From: Tamaricihabitans halophyticus
GTDB lineage: Bacteria; Actinomycetota; Actinomycetes; Mycobacteriales; Pseudonocardiaceae
Reading direction: 5' to 3'
DNA: 64,000 nucleotides
NCBI RefSeq assembly: GCF_004340875.1
Contig: NZ_SLXQ01000009.1
Span: 62,001-126,000, forward strand
Shown: positions 25,758 to 34,713 of the stretch, in pieces
How positions within the stretch are numbered: position 1 is the first letter of the stretch
Layout of the letters: every line of letters begins with the position of its first letter
Program-made: the position numbers and the translations under genes
The notes under the pieces: model-generated
What the model was told of the DNA's origin: nothing
The model's database searches: none
Seen by the model: only the letters and a program-made list of their open reading frames with translations

Positions 25758-26309
25758 TCAGCTTTCCAAGCGCTCGACAGGTAGCGCGCTCCATAGCGCG
25801 AGCAGCGTCTCGGCCGCGTGGTCCTGGTCATCGGCCGCGAGCACCACCCGATGCACCTGCGCGTCCAGCCCGTGTACCAGCAGCGCCGCGGTCAGCTGGT
25901 GGTCCGGCCCACCCACCCGGAAGCGGCGTAGTTGCGCGGCAAGCAGTTCGGCCGCGCGGTCGAGTAACCGGCGCAACCGGTCCGCGCCATCGGGCGTACG
26001 CGGGGTGTACTCGTAAAGCAGGGTATGCGTACTCGGATGCTCGGCATGCCCGGCAAGCACCGTGCGGATCACCGCTCGCGCGGTATCCGGCCAGGACGCC
26101 GCGGCATCGGTGAGCCCGGCGAAGAAACCTTCCAGCCGTTCGGTCAGATGCTCGAGGTGCCATTCGGCGAGCCCGTAGAGCACCGCCTGCTTGTTCGGAA
26201 AGTACTGGTAGAGCGAGCCGACCGAAACACCAGCCCGTTCGGCGATCCGATTGGTGGTCGCGTCCAGGCCCTCGCGGTCGAAAACCTGAGCAGCCGCTTC
26301 CAGGATCAC
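25758..26309 (-). CDS. TetR-family regulator, start codon unclear
   Basis: 183 aa from GTG 26309, starting inside the first helix (ILEAAAQVFDREGLDATTNRIAERAG, in pieces; then SVGSLYQYFPNKQAVLYG). Family members begin about 18 residues earlier with a basic arm. The reading frame does continue upstream as S-T-P-R-K-K-P-R-Q-Q-R-S-R, with ATC at 26363 exactly where ATG is expected, and no ATG, GTG or TTG before the in-frame TGA. Either a rare ATC start is used or the start codon is mutated and a shortened protein is made. Probable regulator of the adjacent monooxygenase and hydrolase. Confidence 0.75.
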   Translation of the reverse strand: MILEAAAQVFDREGLDATTNRIAERAGVSVGSLYQYFPNKQAVLYGLAEWHLEHLTERLEGFFAGLTDAAASWPDTARAVIRTVLAGHAEHPSTHTLLYEYTPRTPDGADRLRRLLDRAAELLAAQLRRFRVGGPDHQLTAALLVHGLDAQVHRVVLAADDQDHAAETLLALWSALPVERLES

Positions 26310-26416
26310 CTCGTAGGTGTACCGGGAGCGCTGCTGGCGGGGCTTCTTCCGTGGGGTACTGATAGGTCGTCCAAACGCGAGTTGCCAGCGGGTTCACCAA
26401 GCCCAAGACTAGCAGG

Positions 26417-27337
26417 ATGACCAGCGATTACCTGCGATTCCTGCCGGCCGACGCATTGCCGAACCCGTTGCCGGAGCCGACGTCGACCAGCTGGCACTGG
26501 CGGGATATGCGCGCGCACGTGCTGCGCGCGGGTGACCCGGCGGCACCGTGCCAGGCGATCCTGCTGCACGGCGCCGGTGGTCATGCCGGCGCGCTGTGGC
26601 CGGCCGCGGCGATCCTGGCCGGCGCCGGTTTCCGCGTGGCCATGCCTGATCTGCCAGGGTTCGGGCGTACCTCCGTGCCCGATCGCGGCGCGCTCCGCTA
26701 CCCGGACTGGACGGCGTTCGCCACGGACTTCGTCCGAGCCGAACAGCGCTCGGGTACGCCCATGCTGGTGGTCGGGGCGAGTATGGGCGGCATGCTTGCC
26801 TACGAGGCGGCATGCCGTACCGGCGCCGTGCACACCGTGCTCGCCACCTGCCTGCTCGATCCGCGCGGCCGCGAGGTTCACGCGCGGATCGCCCGGTTCC
26901 CGGTGCTCGGCAGGTACGCCGGACCGCTGCTCCGGCTGCTCGCCGGTCCGCTGGCCGCGGCCCAGATCCCGCTGCGCGCGCTGGTGAAAATGCGGGCGAT
27001 CAGTAACGACCGCGGCCTTGTCGACACCGTGGTGGCGGACAAGCTCGGTGGCGGCAACGCGATGCCACTCGGCTTCCTACGTTCCTATTTGGACTCCAAG
27101 CCGGCGGTGGAGCCGGAACAGGCGACCGGAACGCGATTCGTCCTGGCGCATCCCACCGAGGACCACTGGACCCCACTCGAGTTGTCCACGAGCTTCCTCG
27201 ATCGGATCAATGGCAAGACGGAACTGGTGTTGCTCGAGGGAACTGGTCACTTCCCCATCGAGTCTCCTGGTATCTACCAGCTCAGGGACACCATCCGGCG
27301 ACTGTTCGCCGATATGACACCGTCATCAAAGTCGTGA
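26417..27337 (+). CDS. Alpha/beta hydrolase
   Basis: 306 aa. Oxyanion-hole HGAGG after the second strand, nucleophile elbow GASMGG, later acid residue near HPTEDHW and catalytic His in GTGHFP. Divergent from the TetR-monooxygenase pair, so it may hydrolyse the ester made by the monooxygenase. No signal peptide. Substrate unknown. Confidence 0.85.
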   Translation: MTSDYLRFLPADALPNPLPEPTSTSWHWRDMRAHVLRAGDPAAPCQAILLHGAGGHAGALWPAAAILAGAGFRVAMPDLPGFGRTSVPDRGALRYPDWTAFATDFVRAEQRSGTPMLVVGASMGGMLAYEAACRTGAVHTVLATCLLDPRGREVHARIARFPVLGRYAGPLLRLLAGPLAAAQIPLRALVKMRAISNDRGLVDTVVADKLGGGNAMPLGFLRSYLDSKPAVEPEQATGTRFVLAHPTEDHWTPLELSTSFLDRINGKTELVLLEGTGHFPIESPGIYQLRDTIRRLFADMTPSSKS

Positions 27338-27372
27338 ATGGACAGAAGCGAGCACTGCGGACGAGACCTGGC

Positions 27373-28170
27373 TCAGAGTCTGGCGGTAACCAGATGCGCG
27401 GCGTTGTCCAGGCCACGCAACGAATCCTCGGTCGCGGAAGGATGCAGCGCGTTCACCGCGAGCCGGAACAGCAGCGCCCGTAGCAGGCACTGTGGCCATT
27501 CCGGCAGGTGGTCCCAGCGGTCGGCGAGGCTCGCATCGGCTCCGCCCCAGGCAACCGCGTCGACCACGACCACCGCGGCGGCCCACTCCACTGGGCGCCA
27601 GTACGGGGTGAAGTCCACGATCGCGGGTGGCGCGTTACCAGCGAAGAGCACGTTCCCGAACAGATCGCCGTGTACTACCTGCTGCGGCAGTACGATGGTG
27701 CGCCGGGAGGCGGCGAGTACATCGAACAGTCGACCACCGCGTGCGGTGTCCAGCGCGACATCCTCCTCGCCGAAGGCGGCCCGGTCCGCGCGGGAGAACA
27801 CATCGTTCCGGTTGTCCAGAAAGGCCGGCCGGGCAAGCCGGGAGGCCGCCTCGTGCAACCGCAGGGACACCGCGACGACATCGTCGTAGCGCGGTTCGAA
27901 GCGGCCAGCGACGTAGCGCATCGCGGTCCAGCCACCGATCACCCACCGGCCGTCGGTGGAGCGCAGCGGTTGCGCGATCCGTACCCCGGGAGCATCAAGC
28001 GAATCCAGCGCCTGGGCAACCCAGGCCGCTTCGGAGGTGTTCACCACCGGTTTGAGTGTGATATCGCCGCAACGCCATACCGGACCGGCGCCGATCAACT
28101 CGGGTTCGGCACCCCGCGCGCCAAATGCGGCGCACACATGCGGTGGCGGCGGCTCGGGTCTCGCACTCAC
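27373..28170 (-). CDS. TIGR02569 family protein (Rv3205c-like)
   Basis: 265 aa. Kinase-like remnants: CGDITLKPV, VVHGDLFGNVLF (resembles the aminoglycoside phosphotransferase HGDLxxxN catalytic loop) and AIVDFTPYWRP. It is downstream of moeZ on the same strand, as Rv3205c is downstream of Rv3206c in M. tuberculosis. Function unknown; a small-molecule phosphotransferase fold is the best reading. GTG 28170 is supported by TAGCGT 7 bases upstream. Confidence 0.85.
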   Translation of the reverse strand: MSARPEPPPPHVCAAFGARGAEPELIGAGPVWRCGDITLKPVVNTSEAAWVAQALDSLDAPGVRIAQPLRSTDGRWVIGGWTAMRYVAGRFEPRYDDVVAVSLRLHEAASRLARPAFLDNRNDVFSRADRAAFGEEDVALDTARGGRLFDVLAASRRTIVLPQQVVHGDLFGNVLFAGNAPPAIVDFTPYWRPVEWAAAVVVVDAVAWGGADASLADRWDHLPEWPQCLLRALLFRLAVNALHPSATEDSLRGLDNAAHLVTARL

Positions 28171-28177
28171 ACCCGAG

Positions 28178-28183
28178 ACGCTA
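28178..28183 (-). promoter_or_regulatory. -10 hexamer of leaderless TIGR02569 gene
   Basis: TAGCGT on the minus strand, 7 bases before GTG 28170; no ribosome binding site. Confidence 0.45.
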
Positions 28184-28250
28184 CCGCGACATCCCGGCAC
28201 ATGTGGCACCGCCACGGCCCGCGCGCCGGAATGTCAACCCGGAACGCCAC

Positions 28251-28290
28251 CCCCGTAACCGCATTTCCCCTAGAGATTGCGGTCACGGGG
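28251..28290 (-). terminator. Hairpin after moeZ
   Basis: CCCCGTAACCGCA and TGCGGTCACGGGG pair over 13 bp with one mismatch around a 14-base loop. It lies 28 bp after the moeZ stop and before the next minus-strand gene. There is no T tract, common for actinobacterial hairpin terminators. Confidence 0.5.
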
Positions 28291-28317
28291 AGTGAACGTG
28301 ATACCGGAACGGAGTGC

Positions 28318-29502
28318 CTAGTACGTCGGCAGGCTGGGGTCGACGTCCTTCGCCCAACCAAGCACACCGCCGCCCACGTGCACCGCGTCCGCGAATCCCG
28401 CCTTGTGCAACGCGGCAAGGGCTTCCGCGGAGCGGCCACCGGACTTGCAGTGCAGCACGATCGGCTTGTCCTGCGGCAATTCGGCCAGCGCCGCGCCGGA
28501 CAGGATGCGGTCCTTCGGGATCAGCGTGGCGCCCTTGATGTTCACGATCTCGTACTCGTGTGGTTCGCGAACATCGATCAGCGCGAAGTCCTCACCCGCG
28601 TCGAACTTGGCCTTCAGCTCCTTCGCGGTGATGGTGTGCCCCGCGGCTGCCTGCTGGGCATCCTGCGAGACCACCCCGCAGAACGCCTCGTAGTCGATCA
28701 GCTCGGTGATCTTCTCGGTGCTCGGATCCTTACGGATCTTCACCTCGCGGTACTTCATCTCCAGTGCGTCGTAGACCACCAGCCGGCCAAGCAGCGGCTC
28801 GCCGATTCCGGTGAGCAGCTTGATCGCCTCGTTCACCATGATCGAACCGATGGACGCGCACAACACGCCGAGCACCCCGCCCTCGGCGCAACTCGGCACC
28901 ATGCCCGGTGGTGGCGGCTCCGGGTAGAGGTCCCGGTAGTTCAGCCCCTGCCCGTTCGGCGCGTCCTCCCAGAAGACGCTGACCTGACCTTCGAAACGGA
29001 AGATCGAACCCCAGACATAGGGCTTGCCGAGCAGCACCGCCGCGTCGTTGACCAGATAACGGGTGGCGAAGTTGTCCGTGCCGTCCAGGATCAGGTCGTA
29101 GTCACGGAAGATGTCCAGCGCGTTGTCCGAGCTCAGATGCGTCTCGTGCAGGTTGACCTGGACGAACGGGTTGATCTCCGCGATGGATTCCTTGGCCGAA
29201 CGGGCCTTCGGCTTACCGATATCGGACTGGCCGTGGATCACCTGGCGCTGCAAGTTCGACTCGTCCACCTCGTCGAAGTCCACGATCCCGAGCGTGCCCA
29301 CACCGGCAGCGGCGAGGTAGAGCAGCGCCGGCGAGCCGAGCCCGCCCGCACCGATCACCAGCACCTTCGCGTTCTTCAGCCGTTTCTGACCGTCCATCCC
29401 GACATCCGGGATGATCAGGTGGCGGCTGTAGCGCTCCACCTCTTCCTTGGTCAGCTCGCTGGCTGGCTCAACCAGTGGCGGCAGGGTGTTACTCCCTGAC
29501 AT
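28318..29502 (-). CDS. moeZ: Adenylyltransferase/sulfurtransferase MoeZ
   Basis: 394 aa. N-terminal E1-like domain: VLVIGAGGLGSPALLYLAAAGVG (ATP loop, in pieces), DFDEVDESNLQRQ, DGTDNFATRYLVNDA. C-terminal rhodanese domain from about residue 290 with active-site Cys in LHCKSGGRS. M. tuberculosis MoeZ (Rv3206c) adenylates and sulfurylates the ubiquitin-like carriers CysO and MoaD2 for cysteine and molybdopterin synthesis. Its neighbours match the mycobacterial order. ATG follows AGGAGGAG. Confidence 0.95.
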   Translation of the reverse strand: MSGSNTLPPLVEPASELTKEEVERYSRHLIIPDVGMDGQKRLKNAKVLVIGAGGLGSPALLYLAAAGVGTLGIVDFDEVDESNLQRQVIHGQSDIGKPKARSAKESIAEINPFVQVNLHETHLSSDNALDIFRDYDLILDGTDNFATRYLVNDAAVLLGKPYVWGSIFRFEGQVSVFWEDAPNGQGLNYRDLYPEPPPPGMVPSCAEGGVLGVLCASIGSIMVNEAIKLLTGIGEPLLGRLVVYDALEMKYREVKIRKDPSTEKITELIDYEAFCGVVSQDAQQAAAGHTITAKELKAKFDAGEDFALIDVREPHEYEIVNIKGATLIPKDRILSGAALAELPQDKPIVLHCKSGGRSAEALAALHKAGFADAVHVGGGVLGWAKDVDPSLPTY

Positions 29503-29640
29503 CTGCTCCTCCTAGAGCGCTGGGCGTCGAAGCGATCTGGAAAATCACCTGTTACCGCCGTACAACGCGGGCGGGTATCGCTGTCATCCACGATATCGGG
29601 AGTGCCCGCTCACTCTCGCAGTGTGGGAGCACCCGGGTAG

Positions 29641-30789
29641 CTAGCTGGACGGGCGCGAACCGGGCACCGGCCAGGCGTTCGGCCGGCATGTCTTGCCGTC
29701 CTTGGGTACCGCCTGGCGGTTGATCGGGTCGTCCGTGTTCAGTTTGGCGACGTAATCGTTGGCCACACCGAACGTCTGCTGCATCATCACCGGCGCGAGG
29801 TCGCCCTCTGCCTTACAGCCCTCGTGGTTGTTCCCGAGCGCGTGGCCGACCTCGTGGTTGATCGCGTACTGCCGGTAGAGCAGCATGTCGCTGCCGAACG
29901 CCTCGGCACCGCGTACCCACCGGGCGTGGTTGATGACCACCCGCTCCGAGCTGCTGCGCCAGCACGACGTGGGGTACGGGATGGAGAACCCGCAGACATC
30001 AGCCCGCTTGGTCGTCTCGTGGCTGGTCAGGCTCACCCGGAAATCGGGGTCGGGACCGCTCGCGTCCACCCGGCGCAACTTGATCGACCCATCGCCGATC
30101 CAGCTCTTCTCGTTCGCCAGCGTGCCGTCCACCATCTGCGCGAACGCCTCGTCACCGCCGTAGTCGGCTTCGTTGAGGCCGTCCTCGATCTCGACGGTGT
30201 AGGTGAACTCCTCGCTGCCCTTGCCAACTGGCTCACTCGTACCAGGAACGATCCGCCACGTGCCGTTACCAGCCGAGGTGTAGGGCGCGCCGTCCGGAAG
30301 TTCCGCGGTGGGGATGTTCAGGTTCGCCGGCTTGCCGCGCCGCTCGGTCGCCTGCGGGCCCTCGGCCTGCGGACCGACGGATGATTCGGCGGACTGCTGG
30401 CCGGATTCGTCACCCGTGGTCGCGGTGTCCACCCCCACCAGCACGGTGACGACGAGCAGGATCGGCAGGGCATACACCCGCCAGCCGTAGGTCCCCGCGA
30501 ACCGGCGCCAACCGTTCGGCTTCTTGGGTGGACCGCCACCGGCAGCCGAGGCTTCGCGCGGGGCTGGCCGCCAGGAGGCGCGCAGCGGTTCGCCGGCTTC
30601 GCCCTGCGGTCCGGACGACCGGCGCGCTGGTTGGCGCGGGCGGCTCACCGGTCGCTCGCGCGGCGATCTTTCGGGTTCGCGCGATTCTTGCTCGCGGCGC
30701 GGGGGCGCATGCTCGCCTCGCGGGGACACCTGAGTGCCACTCCCACGAGTCTGTGGCCTGCCCACGCCTACCCGTTCCCTTCTCGCCAC
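29641..30789 (-). CDS. DUF3152 membrane-anchored putative zinc metalloprotease
   Basis: 382 aa. First 100 residues are disordered, rich in Arg and Pro, and cytoplasmic. One membrane helix (YALPILLVVTVLVGV, about 107-123). The extracellular domain contains NHEVGHALGNNHEGC, a metzincin-like HExxHxxGxxH zinc motif, and paired cysteines (VCGFSIPYPTSCW, GCKAEGD, TCRPN). Equivalent to M. tuberculosis Rv3207c by position between moeZ and the fasR region. Proteolytic activity is inferred from the motif only. Confidence 0.85.
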   Translation of the reverse strand: MARRERVGVGRPQTRGSGTQVSPRGEHAPPRREQESREPERSPRERPVSRPRQPARRSSGPQGEAGEPLRASWRPAPREASAAGGGPPKKPNGWRRFAGTYGWRVYALPILLVVTVLVGVDTATTGDESGQQSAESSVGPQAEGPQATERRGKPANLNIPTAELPDGAPYTSAGNGTWRIVPGTSEPVGKGSEEFTYTVEIEDGLNEADYGGDEAFAQMVDGTLANEKSWIGDGSIKLRRVDASGPDPDFRVSLTSHETTKRADVCGFSIPYPTSCWRSSSERVVINHARWVRGAEAFGSDMLLYRQYAINHEVGHALGNNHEGCKAEGDLAPVMMQQTFGVANDYVAKLNTDDPINRQAVPKDGKTCRPNAWPVPGSRPSS

Positions 30790-30892
30790 CCACCGGCACC
30801 CGACCGGCGGACCATCGCTGCCGGTGTCAAGCGTGCCATATTCGTTACTCCAGTTCAGTGAGCGCCTGGCGGATGGCCGGCAAATGCGCCGG

Positions 30893-31945
30893 TCACCAGC
30901 TGCCGTTCCGGTGTGCCTCCCACATCCCGAGCACGCCGCGCGCCACCATCGCCGGCCGTTCCATATGCGCGACGTGACCGGTACGGGCCAGCATCAGCAG
31001 GCGAGCGCTTGGCAGTGCCTCGGCGGTGCGACTGGCCTTGCGCGCGGTGATCACCCGGTCGCCGGCACCCCAGACGACCAGCGTGGGCACTCGCACCTTG
31101 GGCAGCACCGACCACAACGAGCTGGCACCTGGGCGCAACCAGCTGCGGATGATGTCGGCCGTACTGCGGTTCATGGCATCGCCGGCCCAGCGCTGCCGTA
31201 GCCGGATCGCGTTCTCCTGCTCGGCTTCGACCAGCCGGCTCTCCGGAACCACCGCTGGATCGTGGAAGCACAGGCGCAGCACCTGCTCCACCCGTTGCCT
31301 CGGGGTCAGCGCGAGCAGCTTGCGGCGCGCGGAGCGGCCCACTACCGGCAGCATGGCCAGCGGCAGCCGGGGATCGGAGATCCGGCTGGGCAGCGGCCGC
31401 AGATCCGGTACCGCCGGTGAGATGAGGGTGAGCGTGCGCACCAGATCCGGCCGTTTGGCCGCGAGCAGCACGCTGATCGCGCCGCCCATGGAATTGCCGA
31501 ACAGGTGCACCGCAGGATCGTCGAGGCCGTCCAGGAAGGTTTCCAGCGCGGCGGTGTGCTCGGCGAGGCTGTAACCAAAGCCCTCGGCCGGTTCGCTCAG
31601 CCCGAAGCCGGGAAGGTCCACGGCCAGGCCGTTGGCCCTCGGCGCGAGCGCCGCGGCAAGGTCGGTCCAGTTGCTCGCGGAGCCGCCGAGGCCGTGCACG
31701 TAGACCGCGGTGGCACCGTCATTACCTGGGGTGACACGTACGTGCAGGCGAACATCGCCGACCGTACGGACGTCGCCTGGCCACGCGGGGCGATGCGGAT
31801 CAAGCGTGGGCAGCTCCGCCGTGGACATCGGCACATGCGTGAGCGCGGGTGGCCGCCGGGACCGGCGTACCCGCGTGTGCGGCGCCCGCTCGCCGGGCGG
31901 GGTACTCGAGGCGGCGTCGCTTTGAGTCATCTCACGCTGTGTCAT
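30893..31945 (-). CDS. Alpha/beta hydrolase
   Basis: 350 aa. VYVHGLGGSASNW gives the oxyanion hole, FGNSMGGAIS the nucleophile Ser, WGAGDRVI the acid, and RTGHVAHME the His. About 40 extra N-terminal residues precede the domain, so an internal ATG (MSTAELP) is possible. Divergent from fasR. A lipase or esterase role in lipid metabolism is plausible but unproven. Confidence 0.8.
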   Translation of the reverse strand: MTQREMTQSDAASSTPPGERAPHTRVRRSRRPPALTHVPMSTAELPTLDPHRPAWPGDVRTVGDVRLHVRVTPGNDGATAVYVHGLGGSASNWTDLAAALAPRANGLAVDLPGFGLSEPAEGFGYSLAEHTAALETFLDGLDDPAVHLFGNSMGGAISVLLAAKRPDLVRTLTLISPAVPDLRPLPSRISDPRLPLAMLPVVGRSARRKLLALTPRQRVEQVLRLCFHDPAVVPESRLVEAEQENAIRLRQRWAGDAMNRSTADIIRSWLRPGASSLWSVLPKVRVPTLVVWGAGDRVITARKASRTAEALPSARLLMLARTGHVAHMERPAMVARGVLGMWEAHRNGSW

Positions 31946-32105
31946 GGCTCCAGAATGCCGGATCTCGCGGGCGCGTGAAGCACACTTGAGGCAATGTGTC
32001 CGGGCAGCGCCGCGCCCTCCCTTCGGTGGATACCGGCGAGTAAGGTCGGACCAGCCGGCGGGATGATGACCTCACCCGCAGCGGTGACAATGATCAGGAG
32101 GGACT

Positions 32106-32747
32106 ATGACGGACACGGCGCAAGCCGGCGTCGGCCAAGCCAGTCGTGGCATGCGGTTGCCGCGTACCGCTCGGCGGGCTCAACTGCTTGAGGCGGCGCA
32201 GCACGTTTTCGTGACGAACGGCTACCACGCCGCGGCGATGGACGACATCGCCGACCGCGCCGGAGTCAGCAAGCCCGTTCTGTACCAGCATTTCCCCGGC
32301 AAACTCGAGCTCTACACCGCGCTGTTGGAGACGCATGTCGACGAGCTGGTCGGCAGGGTCCGGCATGCGCTGGCCTCGACGACGGACAACAAGCAGCGGG
32401 TACGCACCACGGTCGCCGCGTTCTACGACTTCGTGAACAGCGAGGGCGAGGCCTACCGGATGATCTTCGAATCGGACCTGCGGGGCGAACCGGCCGTGCA
32501 GGCGGCGGTGGACCGAGCGACGAACGAATCGGTGGATGCGATCACCGAAACGATCATCGCGGACGCCGGGCTCGACGTGGAACGGGCCAGGCTGCTCGCC
32601 ATCGGGTTGGTTGGGATGAGCCAGGTGAGCGCGCGGTCCTGGCTGGCGGCCGACCGTCCGGTGCCGCGCGAGGACGCGATCTCGCTGATCGCCACCCTCG
32701 CCTGGCGCGGCATCGGCGCCGGCTTCCCCCTCCAGCACCCGCAGTAG
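32106..32747 (+). CDS. fasR: TetR-family regulator FasR orthologue
   Basis: 213 aa. HTH: RRAQLLEAAQHVFVTNGYHAAAMDDIADRAGVSKPVLYQHFPGK (in pieces). The core LYQHF..KLELY, TTDN.QR, FFDF/FYDF, YR.IFE.D and RA...A.GLVGMS aligns from memory with M. tuberculosis FasR (Rv3208), the acyl-CoA-responsive activator of fas and acpS. The neighbourhood (moeZ, DUF3152, then DUF3107) is the same as for Rv3208. RBS AGGAGG. Whether it controls fatty acid synthesis in this organism is inference. Confidence 0.85.
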   Translation: MTDTAQAGVGQASRGMRLPRTARRAQLLEAAQHVFVTNGYHAAAMDDIADRAGVSKPVLYQHFPGKLELYTALLETHVDELVGRVRHALASTTDNKQRVRTTVAAFYDFVNSEGEAYRMIFESDLRGEPAVQAAVDRATNESVDAITETIIADAGLDVERARLLAIGLVGMSQVSARSWLAADRPVPREDAISLIATLAWRGIGAGFPLQHPQ

Positions 32748-32756
32748 GCCCCGCTA

Positions 32757-32845
32757 TACCGCGGTTAGCCCGCTAACCGCGGTACTACTTCAACGGTTAG
32801 CCCGCTGAACGGAGTTCCAGTTCAACGGTTAGCCCGCTGAACGCG
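32757..32845 (-). repeat. Array B: three tandem palindromes between convergent genes
   Basis: Unit 1 is a 28-bp inverted repeat with 13-bp perfect arms (TACCGCGGTTAGC and its complement, 32757-32784). Units 2 (from 32791) and 3 (from 32823) are CAACGGTTAGCCCGCTGAAC copies. The array lies between the fasR stop and the convergent hydrolase; unit 3 overlaps that gene's stop codon and last residues. Likely bidirectional terminator. Confidence 0.75.
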
Positions 32846-33782
32846 AATGCCGGATGCGGGCGATGTGCGCGCGGATCAGATCGTGCACCTCCGCGGCGCG
32901 CTCGTAGGGCAGCATATGCCCGGCCTTCGGGTAGCAGACGAACCGCGCGTCCGGCAGCTCACGAGCGATGATCCTGGCGTGCCCGACCGGGGTGAGCAGA
33001 TCGCGACTGCCCACCAGCACGGTGCTCGGCACGCCCGCGAACTGGGCAAGCGCCCTACGCCGCTCGTGCACGGCGAACGACCGCCGAAACCCGGACATAC
33101 TCGCCGGGTGCACCCTGCCGAGCTGCGCGGTCAGCGCGGCCACGTCCCGGCGAGCCGCGCCCGCGCCGAACACCAGCCGGCGAACCATCGGCCGTAACGC
33201 GGCCGGCCTTGCCAGGAAGTGCTCCCGGTTGGTCCGCCCGAGCACCGCGGTTGCCGCGTTCTCCGCCCGCACTACCGCACCGCCCAGCGGCCCAGGCAGA
33301 CCGAGCGTGATCCGCGCGAGGCTGCACGGGGTGGTCGACACGAACACCGCGCCGGCCACCCGCGCGCGCACCAACTCCGGGTACCGCTCGGCGAGCGCCA
33401 TCATGGTCATCCCGCCCATCGAATGCCCGACGAGCAGCAATTCGCCTTCCGGCGCCCGCTCAGCGATCAGCCCCGCGGCGTCCTCGGCCAGCTGGTCGAT
33501 GGTCGTGGTGTCCCGTGGCGCGGGCGCCGATCCGCCGTGCCCCCGATGGTCGTAGCGCAGCACCCGCACGGACTCGGCATCGGCCAGCCCGTCCACCACG
33601 CGATCCCACACGGTGTGATCACAGGTCCAGCCGTGCAGCAACACCACCGTCAGCCGCGCGCTCTCCGGCCCGTCCTGTCTGACCCGCAGGCCCACCCCGT
33701 CGCTGGTCACGAAGCGCTGGGCGGGCGGCGGGGCCGGCCGGCTGCGCGCTACTTGAGCAGATACGACTTGCGCCATAGCCAC
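32829..33782 (-). CDS. Alpha/beta hydrolase
   Basis: 317 aa. LLHGWTCDHTVWD (oxyanion hole), VGHSMGGMTMMAL (nucleophile), GSRDLLTPV (acid) and KAGHMLPYE (His). Its last three sense codons and TAA stop are inside repeat array B (unit 3 gives Ser-Ala-Gly-stop). The start overlaps the 3' end of the AurF-like gene by 34 bp, so they are coupled. Similar hydrolases accompany lipid-modifying oxygenases; substrate unknown. Confidence 0.8.
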   Translation of the reverse strand: MAMAQVVSAQVARSRPAPPPAQRFVTSDGVGLRVRQDGPESARLTVVLLHGWTCDHTVWDRVVDGLADAESVRVLRYDHRGHGGSAPAPRDTTTIDQLAEDAAGLIAERAPEGELLLVGHSMGGMTMMALAERYPELVRARVAGAVFVSTTPCSLARITLGLPGPLGGAVVRAENAATAVLGRTNREHFLARPAALRPMVRRLVFGAGAARRDVAALTAQLGRVHPASMSGFRRSFAVHERRRALAQFAGVPSTVLVGSRDLLTPVGHARIIARELPDARFVCYPKAGHMLPYERAAEVHDLIRAHIARIRHSRSAG

Positions 33783-34681
33783 ATGAAGGGTTTGCCGACC
33801 AGGCCAGCCTCGGTCAGGAAGCTCATCACGCGTTCACCCGACCACCGCACGGTCTCCTGGTAGTGCGGATTCGCCAGGGCGACCTTGCGGGCATCCCTCG
33901 GTCGCAGTCCCACCGACTTGTACACCCGCGGATTGATGATGGACCGCACCACCGCGAACGAAACCAGCGCGATCACCAAGCGCTGGTAGAAGAGCTCCAC
34001 CTTGCCCATCCCCTGCATCCCGCGCAGCACTTCCTCGCGGGCGAAGGTGACGTGCCTGGCTTCCTCGAGCACGTGAATGCGGTTGACCATGCGCACCAGC
34101 GGCTGCACGTTCTCGTCGTTCATGGTCTCGCGCTGCAGCCGGTCCAGCGTCTCCTCGGCAACCAGGATGGACCCGTACATCGCCGGCCCGTAAGCGATCA
34201 CCGGCAGCAGCTTGGCCAGCCGGCGCAGGCTCCGGATCGGCCCGTAGGCCGGCGCCCCGACCCTGGCGACCGCCTTGGCGAACATCGTGGAATGCCGGCA
34301 TTCATCGGCGATCTCGGTCAACGCGTATTGCGCGTGGTTGGTCGTCGGATCACACCGGTAGAACTCCTTGAGCAGCATCTGCATGAGGATGACCTCGAAC
34401 CACAGGCCCACGCTCGCGGTGCTGGCCAGCTCGTGCTTGCCGAGTTCGATCCGCTGCTCGGGGCTGAGCCGCTCCCATAGCTCGGTGCCGTACAGCGTGA
34501 CGCGGTGTTCCGGCTGGTAGTACTTGCCCTCGGCGAGCGGAGCCTGCCAGTCGATATCCACGTCGGGGTCGTAGAACTTGTCCGCTGAGGACTTCAGCAG
34601 CCGCTCGGCCGTCTTTTCCCTGCTCGGCGTTTCCTTGGCCGGTTTTGCCCTGCCACCCGCCTTAGCCGTGACGTTGGCCAT
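33749..34681 (-). CDS. AurF-like diiron oxygenase
   Basis: 310 aa. Helical ferritin-like fold with repeated iron ligands: E in VGLWFEVILMQ, E-x2-H in TEIADECRHSTMFA, a Glu in LVAEETLDR, and E-x2-H in VLEEARHVTFAREE. This is the ligand set of the AurF/CmlI family (p-aminobenzoate N-oxygenase), many members of which have unknown substrates. ATG has AGAGGAGG upstream. Divergent from a TetR gene with a duplicated palindrome between them. Confidence 0.8.
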   Translation of the reverse strand: MANVTAKAGGRAKPAKETPSREKTAERLLKSSADKFYDPDVDIDWQAPLAEGKYYQPEHRVTLYGTELWERLSPEQRIELGKHELASTASVGLWFEVILMQMLLKEFYRCDPTTNHAQYALTEIADECRHSTMFAKAVARVGAPAYGPIRSLRRLAKLLPVIAYGPAMYGSILVAEETLDRLQRETMNDENVQPLVRMVNRIHVLEEARHVTFAREEVLRGMQGMGKVELFYQRLVIALVSFAVVRSIINPRVYKSVGLRPRDARKVALANPHYQETVRWSGERVMSFLTEAGLVGKPFMWLWRKSYLLK

Positions 34682-34713
34682 CGCGCTGGCCTCCTCTGCT
34701 TGCTGGAGTATCT

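Noticed and set aside
27508-29499. 663-codon plus-strand frame
   Set aside because: Shadow of TIGR02569 and moeZ, both firmly identified on the other strand.
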